Shown here: in pieces, positions 1-10,720 of the stretch
How positions within the stretch are numbered: position 1 is the first letter of the stretch
How the letters are laid out: every line of letters begins with the position of its first letter
Position numbers and translations under genes: made by a program
Assembly: GCA_963932465.1 (NCBI GenBank)
Contig: OZ010798.1
Location: 16,414,981-16,478,980 of the forward strand
Direction: 5' to 3'
Source: Maratus speciosus
Lineage: Eukaryota > Arthropoda > Arachnida > Araneae > Salticidae
Length of the DNA stretch: 64,000 nucleotides
The notes under the pieces: model-generated
Databases searched by the model: none
The model's input: the letters and a program-made list of their open reading frames with translations, nothing else
What the model was told of the DNA's origin: nothing

Positions 1-286
1 TGATTTTCTACATCTTCTAGATCCCGGAAGTTCATTGGTGTCAAAATTTTCAAAATTTTTTTTTCTGCATGCTCATAACAAGTTTATTGTTATTCGTAGA
101 AGTCTGAATTCTTTGCTAACATCAATTTGTATCCATCCCACGTCAATTGATCTGATAATTTTGATTTTATCGTCTAACGACGAAACATTTTTTGCAAGAA
201 CATGACTAGAAAAAATGTTTTAGAATAAAAAGAACCTATGAAAAAATGAGTGTCTTCATCAGAAGATCTTGTTTTAACAATCACAT
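1..286. other. AT-rich sequence, nothing recognised
   Basis: No coding potential, repeat or RNA structure was recognised here. It is the left flank of the first TIR element. Confidence 0.5.
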
Positions 287-892
287 AGGGCAATTCTATC
301 GTAACTGATGTAACATTTTATCATCGAATTTTGTTTTCAAATCTATGTAGAAAATTTACTCATAAAGCTAGAACAAATTTTACAATTTAAACTATTTCTT
401 ACTAAGGTCTTAATACCCAAATACCTGCAGATTATTTCAATCTCTCTTTGAGTCCTCAAAATTGCAATTCAAATTTCTGTAACTGACGTAACATAAAATA
501 GACAAACATTTTTTCTGCCTTTGTTGAAGTGTAAACATTATCAAAACTATCCAGTTAAAAAAAGTGATTTAATGTTCTCAACAACACTAAGTAATGCCAA
601 ATTATAACAGTAACTTGTTTCATTAATTTCTGAATAATAACAAAAAGAAAAAAATGGCATTTACACGTGTAACTGACGTAACCTTTTATTGTGTAACTGA
701 CGTAATATTATGACTTTACATAGACAATAATGGTACTTAACTTAGTTTGTAAACAGTCATTTACAATGCCTTTTTATTAGGATTTTTCGATAGACTATAA
801 AAATATCAAGTTTTCCAATCATACCCTTAAATTAAACATATTATAAATTTGATTCTTCCCAAAACATGATGATTTTCTGTGGAATTGCCCCA
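287..892. mobile_element. Non-autonomous TIR element with internal motif repeats
   Basis: The ends carry a short inverted repeat: AGGGCAATTC at 287 and its complement GAATTGCCCC ending near 892. A 14-bp motif, GTAACTGAYGTAAC, lies just inside the left end (about 305), recurs near 479 and occurs twice near 668-705. No reading frame of note lies inside. The superfamily is not recognised and the target-site duplication is unclear. The architecture resembles the elements at 45309-48560 and 56505-57787. Confidence 0.5.
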
Positions 893-2363
893 TAACAGAA
901 AAACAACTGCTATCTCATAATTTTTGTCCTCCTTCTGTACAAAACTGCTCAAGCCGGTTGGCAGGTGTTAACTTCCTCATCCCCACCTCCTGTTTCACAT
1001 CCAAACCACATGCTCAGACAAAGATAACAAGATGTAGCGCTACAATTATTTTTGGAGCGCTAATGAATAAAAGCACTTTCTTTTGATCAGTACAAGATTT
1101 TTTTTTTTAAAGTTCTCCGCATTATCCGATGAGCAGTACGCATTAAGTTAACGCTATAATACAATTTCCCGTAAAAACTAGACCTACACTGCAATAGTAT
1201 CTGCAGTTTTCGAGCTATTGCTTTCACATAACTTATCCATTTTAACAGTGCAATAAGATGCATGGAAAAGCTGGTAAAATATCTAAGAGTCCACATGTAA
1301 ATAAAGAAACACAAAGTTTTCAATCTATCCTCCTTCCTTTCCATGAGTCAGTTGTAAATGATATTTAAAATAGTCTCCCTTCTTTCCTTCAAGATTCAGC
1401 ACATTACTTTCCATTTTCTTTAGCGTGTGTGTGAGGGGGGGGGGGTTAAGGGCGGATCTAGCTTTCCTATTAGAAGGGGGGGGGGCATGGATTTTTTTGT
1501 AGGGAAGGGATCATATCTCTTTGAGAAACTTTTATATTGAAAGCTATTTCCAAATCCAAACTGACTACTTTTTTGATACTTTCGCAATGTCATTTTCACT
1601 TGTAAATAGAAAAAAAATGCATTAACAGAAAATTTAGCGGTTTTGTTCAGATATTAAGAAATGAAAGAGTTTCCCATTTTCTTCAAAAGGCAAAGATTCA
1701 TTCAGAAAATGTTGTCAAAATTAGAACTTTTAGCCATGATTTAGGACTTGACAGCCATAGAAATATCGTCGCAAGGGAACAATTGGCTGTCACTTCTGGA
1801 AATTCAGTTTAAAAAGTCAAATTTTACGGAATTTTTTTATAAGATTATTTGCTTTTCTCGAAAATGAAAAACACTATATAATCACATACAGAGCCCTACT
1901 GGCCCACTGGACAGCAGAGCATAATATATATGTAGCTTCTCCAAAAGTGCACTAGCACTTGTAAATTTCTTTGATTTGAGATTAAAAATGACTTGGCAAA
2001 TATATCAGAAATTATATAATTTGGGTTTAAGTGGAGCTTTAAATAGAAAGATTCATTAAGAAAAAAAAATTAAAGAATTGAATATATATTTCATTTTAAA
2101 AATTTACATTTTACAAAATTTTTTACTGTGGAATATTTTTGTTTGTGTTCAGAGCGTGGGGTGGGGGTAGATCCCCTTGGATCCATTATTGGGGGGGGGG
2201 GGCATCTTAAAGAGTTTCATTGAAATTCTGCCTGGTAAAATGATAAATTACTGCGTTCAGTTGTAACATTCAGTTGTTATGTAGAACTTTATCCTTAAGA
2301 GAGAACAATGTTCAATAAGAAATTGATTTTTTCATATAGAATCAAATATTCTGACTCTATAAA
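893..2363. other. Non-coding; poly-G tracts, possible hAT-like relic
   Basis: Runs of 11, 10 and 12 G occur at 1435-1445, 1476-1485 and 2191-2202. AGGGCGGATCTAGC (about 1449) and the complement of a similar sequence near 2165-2180 suggest an old hAT-like MITE of about 730 bp. No TSD could be found. A short minus-strand frame at 1087-1344 looks random. Confidence 0.3.
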
Positions 2364-2677
2364 CGACCACAGTAGGGTCCTGCATCGGATCGGGTGGCGC
2401 TATATTTTCCCGTTGCGGGTTTGGTCAAGTCCGCTTTACTGTAAGTTTTTTTGTTGCGGGTCGGGTTGGCTTTTATAGTTTCGGTTTCGGGTTAGCTTTT
2501 TTACTCTTGTGGGTCGGGTTCGGTTTGACCCATTTTTTTTAAATGTGGAAAATATTCTTTCACGTTAAAAGCCTTTATAATCCACAGATTAAAGTTTCAC
2601 AAAAGCAAAATGTGTGCCTGTCTGTTTTGTCTTTAGTCATCCTTTCACCAGTCTTCGAAATAACAAACTGCATTATA

Positions 2678-3171
2678 CAGTAGAAGACCTTTATAACGCA
2701 AACCTAAAAATGCAAGTTTGTGCGTTATATAGAAGTTTGCGTTATATGGAACACATTATTAAATTTACTTTGTAAATATGGCCAGATATGTCTGAAACAT
2801 ATCAAAACACATTAGAATATCTTTATACTGCATTCCTTGTTACCAAGAGTTATCCAAATTATAAATTTTTGCATAATATAGGTCAGACATTGTTACATTT
2901 TCTTTATAAACATGATCCAAATATAACTGACCAAACCATCCCTTATATTATACATTTTCAAACAATGTTTATTGTAATAAGAGCATTTTTTTCATTAAAA
3001 AGTTCTTAAATTAAGAGATAAATTGAACTAATGTATAAAATTTAATCCTCTAGAGAATAGCAATATTTTTACAATGTGGAAATGTAGGTGCTTTTGAACT
3101 GCTAAATTCATTGTTTACATCTGAAAAGTTGTGTGTTATATGGAGAATTGCGCTATAAAGATCTTCTACTG
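2678..3171. mobile_element. pogo/Tc1-like MITE with TA target site
   Basis: The left end CAGTAGAAGACCTTTATAAC is mirrored at the right end (3149-3171) with about two mismatches. TA lies directly outside both ends (2676-2677 and 3172-3173). CAG termini with a TA duplication are characteristic of pogo-type Tc1/mariner elements. The interior is AT-rich and does not code. Confidence 0.7.
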
Positions 3172-3405
3172 TATTTTAAAAATACAATACACAGCAAAAC
3201 GCTAAATGGTGCTTCCTGTCTAATGTATCAAATGAATAATTTAATTGTGATGATACATGTTGCACTATGTACGGCGGGAAAATTTTTCAAAAGAATAACT
3301 GCTGATAAACTAAAGGCAAATAAATGGTCAATTGTGTTAAACAAGGCGTATCGTTATATGTGGAACTTTTGAAACCGCAAAAACTTTTAAGGCATATTTA
3401 AAGAT

Positions 3406-3655
3406 TAGATTTTTAGTTGTATACCGACGGGTTACGTGCACCCGTTTCCAGGCTTTTTTGTGGCGAGTACCGGTTTTTGGCCCGTCCCGTGTAAAACTTA
3501 AATATTTGGCCCTAGCCCGGAAGGACCCGTTTATAATTTTATCAGATTCATCTAAATATTTATATCGGGCATGTAGACGAACTTAATTTAGTTATCGGCC
3601 CGGCCTGGCAGGGCCGTTCAATTTTTTTTCCGACCCGGGCCTATGCAAACCTCTA
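3406..3655. mobile_element. Short hAT-like MITE with perfect 8-bp TSD
   Basis: TTAAAGAT flanks the segment on both sides (3398-3405 and 3656-3663). The right end reads TAGAGGTTTGCATAGGCCCG on the minus strand, close to the ends of the element at 6343-8351. The left end has decayed but also starts TAGA. The interior is rich in CCCGG and CCGGCC. It is nested in the 2372-3900 element. Confidence 0.65.
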
Positions 3656-3908
3656 TTAAAGATACAATTGTAGATTGATTTTCATAATGGTATTAAAACA
3701 TGATTTTCTTTCCTTACATTGCAAGGTCGGATGCGGGGTTGAAAAACCTCTGGTTCGAGTTGCCGGAAATTATTTTTGCAGGTTCGGTTCGGGTTGCGGG
3801 TTGCGAAAATAATTTTTGCCGGTTCGGGTCGGGTTGAGGGTTGACTTAAAATGGAATTTGCCGATTCGGGTGGGGCAGAACCCGACCCGCGCAGTACTCT
3901 AGACCACA

Positions 3909-4129
3909 GCATTTTTTTTCTTTTTGCAGAGTTCAAAGTTTTTCTTTTTACTCAATCTCTCTAGTTTTAACCCATTCAAGAAGTTAAAAGCACAGAGCAA
4001 AAGCTTAAGTATGATTTGAAAAGTAAAAAAAACTCAAAGGAATTAGTTTCCAAAGACAAACTAGTCGGATGTGGCTATCCCAAAACTTTCTTCTATCTCA
4101 TACATGTTAACACTTCCTGGAAAATGCAT
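3909..4129. other. AT-rich spacer, nothing recognised
   Basis: No supported coding or repeat feature. Confidence 0.5.
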
Positions 4130-5030
4130 TATAGCAGCGCCACTGATTTACACCAAATTAGGTGATTTACACCAAAATCTAATCAGCAGTATGTCAACTT
4201 CTAATTCAGTTTGAAGTTTGATGAAAATCCGTGCATTAGTTTTTGAGATAGTGAGAGTTATTGCGGAAATCGTGAAAGTTTCTGCATAACAATGGCATCT
4301 GTTGGGCAATTTACACCACAAACTTATGAGGATCAATTTATATCAGGGACTAACTGAATCTAAAGTTTGATGAAAATTCATGCATCAGTTCTTGAGATAC
4401 CGCTATTGCGGAAATTGTGAAAAATGCAACATAGTAGCGCCGCCTGTTGGGCAATTTACACCAAAACCTAAATAACACTAATTTATCAAGGATTAACTGA
4501 CTCTGAAATTTGATGTAAATTCGTGCATTAGTCCTTGAGATAGAGCTATTGCAATAATCATGAATAATGCAGCATAGCATAGCCAACTATTGGGCGATTT
4601 ACAACAAGTTATCAGCACCAAATAATATCAAGGGCTAACTGAATCTGAAGTTTTCTGAAAATTCATACTTTAGTTCTTGAGATATAGCTTTTTTTGAAAT
4701 TATGAATAATGCAGCGTAGCAGCGCCACCTGCTGGGTGATTTCCACCAAAAAGTAATCAGCACCAACTTATATCAAGGACTAACTGAATCTAAAGTTTTA
4801 TTAAATTCCGTTCATTAGTTCTTGAGATAGGGCACCCAAAAATTTGTGTCATACATAAACAGACATTTTGTAAAAACATGTTTTTCGGGATCTCCTATCC
4901 CTAAAACGCGTAAATCCGTCGAAAACTGGAATTCGAAAATTTTTACGAGTCCAATACTTTGCTGTAAAGATAGAAGAAAGTAAAAATATTGCCTCAAATG
5001 TGTCCCAATCCCATACAATAAAACAAAACA
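4130..5030. repeat. Tandem array of ~140-bp units with unique tail
   Basis: About five diverged units begin with a GCGCCACCTGYTGGGC-like block near 4138, 4290, 4437, 4580 and 4722, spaced 142-153 bp. Each unit also has a TTTGATGAAAATTCGTGCAT block and a TTGAGATA block. The last unit runs into a non-repeated tail of about 200 bp (to about 5030) containing CCCTAAAACGCGTAAATC. The same array-plus-tail arrangement occurs at 8530-9410, so it is a dispersed family and not a local satellite. Confidence 0.7.
4721..4735 (-). promoter_or_regulatory. CTCF-like core motif in tandem unit
   Basis: The minus strand reads CCAGCAGGTGGCGCT, which fits every position of the CTCF core CCASYAGRKGGCRSY and contains AGGTGGCGC, the core known for insect CTCF. 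Other units of the array carry the same block with one to three mismatches. Binding is not shown. Confidence 0.4.
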
Positions 5031-5927
5031 AAGACAAATGGCATTGTAAGAAGACCACTGTTCAGTCATCATTTATACATTTTTTTCGTTTTTTTAACCA
5101 AACTAATGCATTACATCTGCGCCCGAGTACAAGGATTGTGGAATATCAGCCCCTCAAGTACCACGACGCACCTGTTTACATCAGTAATTATAGGAATTAT
5201 TTCTATTTGAAATAAAAGGACGTATGTGCATATGTCCTCATTTTAAATCCAGACTGCAATGTTCTAAGCATCTGATTTGTTTGCGTCGCTAATTGCTTTT
5301 GTGATTGAGCGAAAATGACGAAATTTAACACATACGGTATTCCACATACTATTGCTAAATTCAATATGGTACTTAAGGGGGTTAATAATCGTTAAAAAAT
5401 TGTTAAGCATCAAAATATTATTTTTAAGCTGTGAAAGCAGGAAAATAAATCTAAAAGTAAGATAACCTTTTATTATATATATAGATATCTTTAAAGTATA
5501 TATTTCTGTAATAAAATTTTGATTATTTACATTACAATAAGTAAATATTGAAGAAAATTGGTTTTGATAACGTTTATTATAAAAATAATGATATATGTAA
5601 AATGTTAAAGTCAATGTATCATTAGTTATGAGTGAATTTATTTTTTATTAATGTTTAAAGAACTGAAAGTGAAGCATTAATAATGTACTTGTTCTATGAT
5701 TCGCTTGTTTTTTTTTTCTTTTCTTTTTTTTGATCGGAAGAAATTCTGTTTTAATCAGGATTCCGTTTTAGCAAGAGTATTTCTATGATTTTCCTTTAAT
5801 TATTGGGATAATGAAATGTTTTTGTTTAAATGAGAAATTAATTTTCACAGGTTTTACTGCTACAAAGAAGGTATCGCAAAGGGCTGGATTAAAGTTCCAT
5901 TTTATAGATTTTCATATTAGCATGTAT
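5031..5927. other. Non-coding AT-rich sequence
   Basis: No repeat or gene was recognised. A 116-codon minus-strand frame (5264-5614) is dominated by codons expected from AT-rich DNA and shows no domain. Confidence 0.5.
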
Positions 5928-6085
5928 CAGAGTTGGGCAAAATACATCGAAAAACCATTTTCGATACAAAATACAAAATACATTGTTTTTTCAACTTAAA
6001 ATACAAAATACTTTCCAAATTTCAAAATACAAAATACATGTATTTTGAAAATATATTTAAGATACAAAATACATAAAAAAAAACC
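5928..6085 (+). mobile_element. hAT-like terminal fragment (CAGAGTTGGGCAAAATAC)
   Basis: It starts CAGAGTTGGGCAAAATAC, resembling the CAGTGTTGGGCA ends seen in many animal hAT MITEs, and is followed by repeated ATACAAAATACA. An inverted relative lies at 10488-10645. The two could be the ends of one 4.7-kb element with later insertions, but no matching TSD was found. Confidence 0.5.
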
Positions 6086-6342
6086 ACACGATTGTGCATT
6101 AAGTTGCACTAGTCAAATGCAAAGCTGGTTTGCAAAACTGATTAAATTTTTAGAAATTATAAATTTTCAAATAAAGAAGCAAAATTAATTAAAATTCAAC
6201 GAAAGATAACAAAAACAAAACTCAAAGATTATAGCAACAATTTGCTTAAAAGTGTATGAAAGTTGCAAGAATAACTAATAATTAATAAACTACACTTTAA
6301 AGGTAGTTACTCAGTAGAAATAACTGCATGAATTGATTGTGG

Positions 6343-8351
6343 TAGCGGTCTGCACGGGCCCGGGCTTGGCCTGAGGTCCGTACCCGGCCCGGACCACAGA
6401 CCGGGCTGGAATGAAAGCGATGTTTCAAACGGGCCGGCAGAATTAGAGCAATTTTTTCAACAGGTCAGGCCGAGTAAACAAAATAAATGGGCCTGGCCGA
6501 TAAAAGAAATTAAATGGGCGTACCGGCCCGCTATAAAACTTTAATCGAAGCCAATAAAATATGAGCCATTTTCAATGAATGTGACTTTTGCGAGAATAAG
6601 TAATAAGTATAAATGTGCGTCACGAACCGATGCTAGTTTGACAACATCAATACGGAAATGTAATATGTCCAGTGTAGAGATCAGCATCGGACAGTTGCAT
6701 GGTGTCTAAACCATGGCTTAATTTTTTCAGCAGACTCGGGCCGGGTTGAGATCAGGCTTGCACTTTTTTTCTACATAGTCGAGCAGCACCGGAACTGGAC
6801 TTTATTGTTCTCAGGATGTGTTGTGTAAGGAAGCATTATGTTTTGGAAAAATATTAATAGCTATAATGAACTACTCTTAACGGAATCTTTGGAAATAAAC
6901 CTCAAGGTGGTTCTCAAATTCGCTGCTCAACAATGAGATAGTTCCTGATTCATTTTCTGACTAATTTTTTACTATAAAGGCTTAACCCTTTAATTCGCAG
7001 CTTAGCATATATGCAAACAACAATGTTTTGAATTTAATAGATTTTATTTATTCGTATATACCTAATTCATGCCAGAAAAATTAAAATAGCAATATTTGTT
7101 CAAATTAATAACAAACATTCCGTTTTTAAATGAAGCGAAATTAACCATTGAAACTTTCTGGCGTAAAGTCAGATTCTCTCAACTACGTAATTTCTAGAAC
7201 GTTATCATGGGAATTAAAGGGTTAACAGTTAAGTTTAAAAGAATAAATAGTGGTATGAAATAAGGTATTTGGAGACATATAAAAATATTTATTATTTTGC
7301 ATTATTTGAGCGTAAAACAGCCACAAGACAGTAATTTTTACTTGTATTGCAGATGCGCAACAGAAGAAAAGATTGATGTATTATATGAAAAATGTATCTC
7401 TGATTTTCTTTTATTGTTTTTCATGTGTAATAAATTTTCCAGAGTATCATATATAATTTTTTCGAAGCAAAATAAAAAATCGCGCATTTAAGGGTTAAAA
7501 CTGACAGGCCTGACTATTAAAGGGATTTAGAATCAAATAGCGTTTTTTCTTTTTTTTTAATAAATTACTTATCGAGATATAAGAGATTCTTGTCACGTGG
7601 CTGCAAGTTTCTCATTTCCGGCGCTATCGCTTCCGGAAATTTGATTCACATCTTTAACTTTGACAGTATTTTCTCAAAGATATATTGCCTTTATCAAAAA
7701 AAGATAACGTTATTCGATTACATAGCTTCTGAATAAGAACACCTGCCAATCTTATACGTTTCCGAAAAGAAATGAATTCAGAAATGTATCAGAAAGTAGC
7801 TCCTTTGGATTTGAGAAAAGCCTTATTAGATGGCAGAAAAATAGTTAAAGTCAAATCTGCTTTTTATTATACAGCTTCAAAAATTATCCTGTTTTTAACC
7901 ACCTTTTTTTCATTTTAAACTACATTATTTTTTTAATGAATCTTTATTTGAATGTTGAAAGTCTAAGACTCTAATTAATCATTAATGTTGTTATTGTGTA
8001 TTTTCTGTCTTGCGAGCACATAGTAATTTTAAAATGTAATGTAAAATTATCCCATAAATATGTATGCAGTATTCTTTAAAAGAATCTTAATTGTATGTTT
8101 AGAAAAATCTGATTTTTTTTTTTTTTTTTTTTTTTTAGAAATTGAGTCAGGCCTCATTTAATCGATTTTTCTACGGGCTAGGCTGTTTTCACTGATTTTT
8201 GTACGCGCCGGGGCGTGAACTGTGAAAATATAAACGGGCCGGGCTCGGGCCAAACTTTCAATTTTTTCATTGGGCCGGCCCGGGCTAAGATATTTTTTGC
8301 GCGGGCCAGGCCGGACCCGGTCCTGGAAATTCCGACCCTTACAGACCTCTA
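6343..8351. mobile_element. 2.0-kb non-autonomous hAT element with perfect TSD
   Basis: GATTGTGG flanks the element exactly on both sides (6335-6342 and 8352-8359). The ends are TAGCGGTCTGCACGGGC and, on the other strand, TAGAGGTCTGTAAGGGTC. An 8-bp TSD with TAGNGGTCTG ends fits hAT. CCCGGGC-rich subterminal blocks occupy about 6355-6540 and 8160-8345. No transposase remains, and TTAA-site MITEs are nested at about 6982-7498. Confidence 0.75.
6982..7225. mobile_element. TTAA-site (piggyBac-like) MITE
   Basis: TTAACCCTTTAATTCG starts at 6982, and its mirror GAATTAAAGGGTTAA ends at 7225. TTAA lies at both borders and the ends begin CCC, as in piggyBac-type elements. A related end, GCATTTAAGGGTTAA, finishes at 7498, so an alternative or second element of about 510 bp may share the left end. 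Confidence 0.55.
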
Positions 8352-8529
8352 GATTGTGGATCCGATAAGGAATCTCTTTCACGAGGCATAGGATAACACC
8401 GCCCGCTACTGATTGTTCTAAGCCAAAATTGAGAGAGTATTGATTTTCAGAAAAAGCACAAAAAGTTTGGTGCAATTCTATTCAATAGGTGCAGAGACAT
8501 AAAAATATCAAAAATCCTAAAAAAACATA

Positions 8530-9410
8530 GCACAGAAAAAAATCATCTGTAGGACAATATGCACCAAAATGTCATCCATACTAACTGAATATGATGAAGT
8601 TTGATGAAATTCCGTGCTCTAGTTCTTGAAATATAGCTCTCATGGCATACCTCCTAACTTCAGATTTTTTAAAAATCACCACTACGAACCAGAAAATTTA
8701 TTTTAAAAAGGTACGTGGTACTTATTTTATTTAAATTTGATTTACAAATATGATCATTTTGACATGGAAGAAAACAAAGAAACAACAACAAAAAAAAACG
8801 AGAATTTTAAGTACATGTTATGGTAATCATAAAAACACAGCATAACAACGCCACCTCTTGAACGGTGCACCCCAAATTTTATCAGCATTAATTTATTTGA
8901 AGATGTAAAATAATATGAAATTTGATTAAATTTTGTCCATTAGTTTTTGGATATAATTATCGCGGAAATCAGGAAAAGCCTAGCATAACAGCACCACCTG
9001 TTGAGCGATATACACTAAAAGTTAATCGGCAAGTATTTCTGTTCAGGCCTATATGTAGTTAAATGAAATTCTGTATATTGATTCTTACAATATAGCTATC
9101 ATGGGATAAAATAATTAAGCATAGCAGTGCAACCTGTTGGACGATATAAACCCAAAACTAAGTTATACCTAGGTCTATCTTAATCTGAAGTTTGATTATT
9201 ATTAAATTCCATGCATTAGTTCTTGAGATAGAAGGGCCACAAAAATTATGTCTCACACAAACTAACAGACATACACACATTTCCCGAAAAATTGTTAAAT
9301 CGCGTTCAAGACATCCCGAAACGTGTAAATCAAGCAAAAAACGAAAGTCGAAAAATTTCTCGATTCCAATATTTTCTTCTTATTTATTAGAAGAATGTAA
9401 AAACAAATTA
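8530..9410. repeat. Second array of ~140-bp units with shared tail
   Basis: Diverged units carry the CACCTGTTGGGCGATNTACACC block near 8545, 8850, 8993 and 9130, with intervening GTTTGATGAAATTC and TTCTTGAGATA blocks. The tail (about 9235-9410) matches the one at about 4830-5030 (CCCGAAACGTGTAAATC). The units are more decayed than those at 4130-4850, and the first half of the array is interrupted by unrelated AT-rich sequence. Confidence 0.6.
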
Positions 9411-10487
9411 GTCTAGTATCAGCCTTTCTTAGTATATGTCTACAACAGAACATATTTTATAATAATTTTATATGTGCAATGACAAAATTGTTTAAATGTG
9501 TTTAAATCTATTTTTTTCTTTTTACATAATGCGCGTGTATTTAATAAGAGCTCCCAACTACGCAAGATTTTTTAGACCTTCCACTAATAAAATAGTTGAG
9601 GCCACAACTTTTCTATTTATGGTGCATTTTAAAAATAATGCATACGAAATTAAAAATATATATTACCTACTGAATGCAAAAATATGAATTTAAAAATTAG
9701 ATAATTTTTAACACAAGTTGAATTATTATTATTAACAAAAGTACGAATTCTTCATATAAATTAGTTTTAAAATTAAAACATTCAGGTAAAATATCGAACC
9801 ATATATAAGCACAAAGAAATAAAAAAACATTTGCACTTACTATTAAAGTCTTGAAACTTTTAATATAGAGCAGAAAAAATATGAAAGCTCTTACATTCGT
9901 AAAAAAAAAGCACTTATAAAATATTCATAAAAAGTAGGGATAATTCGAATGCAAAATTTGCAAAGTCATAAATTTCATTTTTTCATAGTCAAATCGTTCC
10001 TTTAAAAGTTCATTATAGCAATTTTCTTGCGATTACTGTCTAACAAAATTTATATTAATGAATGAAATATGCGAATTTTTAAGAAATTTTTTTTCGATAT
10101 TTTTTTAATAAAACTACTAGAAAATAAAATTGAGCTCCTTATATGTGTATGTGGTCAACGGACAACTGCCGGTAATAGAGCGCTGCACCTGGTTAACTCT
10201 GAAAGATCCTTCCGGTCTATCACAATACATGTTTTTTTTTCTTGTAATTTTTACAGCAACATTAAGATATGTAAAAGTTATTTTTGTATCTAATCAGCAA
10301 GAATACGTTTGCTGTATCAAAACATCATATTCATCAACCTCCTTGTCTCAGCAATAGTTGAAAAGTGTGCTTATATTAACTTCCAGAACAGAATTTGAAA
10401 ACTAATCAAAACAGATAGTCGTGTATTTCCTTTGAATTAATCGCAGCTTTTCTCTGTGCGGTTTAAACATGGCAATTTGAAATTTGG
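9411..10487. other. Non-coding AT-rich sequence
   Basis: No supported gene. A GC-richer patch at about 10140-10235 could not be assigned. Confidence 0.45.
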
Positions 10488-10645
10488 AAAAAATGTATTT
10501 TGAGTATTTTCAAAATACAAAATACATTGTAAAACCATCAGAAAATACATTACAAAAAAATTTTGATCTTATCGGTTTAAAATACAAAATACAAATGTAT
10601 TTTGAAAATGTATTTCAAATACATGTATTTTCGATGCTGCCCACT
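10488..10645 (-). mobile_element. hAT-like terminal fragment, inverted partner
   Basis: Repeated ATACAAAATACA and ATGTATTTTGAAAA lead into TCGATGCTGCCCACTTC, the degenerate mirror of the end at 5928. Same family as 5928-6085. Confidence 0.45.
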
Positions 10646-10720
10646 TCCCTCCCAAGGGGGGACACTTTTCTAAATTTGGCAGATACCCGTCATGTGATAT
10701 ATATATATCGTAGCATTTCG
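10646..10720 (-). repeat. Isolated unit of the 31-kb tandem repeat
   Basis: On the minus strand this reads ATATATCACATGACGGGTAT and then a sequence like AATTTAGAAAAGTG, matching the ~110-bp units at 31077-31320 and 37637-37740. It is therefore a dispersed copy of that family. Confidence 0.5.

Larger units (their letters stand above)
2372..3900. mobile_element. hAT-like non-autonomous element, CGGGT-rich ends
   Basis: Both ends consist of repeated GGGTCGGGTT-like blocks in inverted orientation (2372-2540 and 3722-3900). The flanks CGACCACA (2364-2371) and AGACCACA (3901-3908) match at 7 of 8 bases, and an 8-bp TSD is typical of the hAT superfamily. No transposase is left. Two younger insertions sit inside (2678-3171 and 3406-3655), so its own length is about 0.78 kb. 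Confidence 0.6.

Noticed and set aside
3750..3800. tRNA B-box-like GGTTCGAGTT
   Set aside because: Lies within CGGGT-rich hAT-like ends; no A box or cloverleaf.
5264..5614. 116-codon minus-strand frame
   Set aside because: Low-complexity AT-driven composition, no domain, no context.
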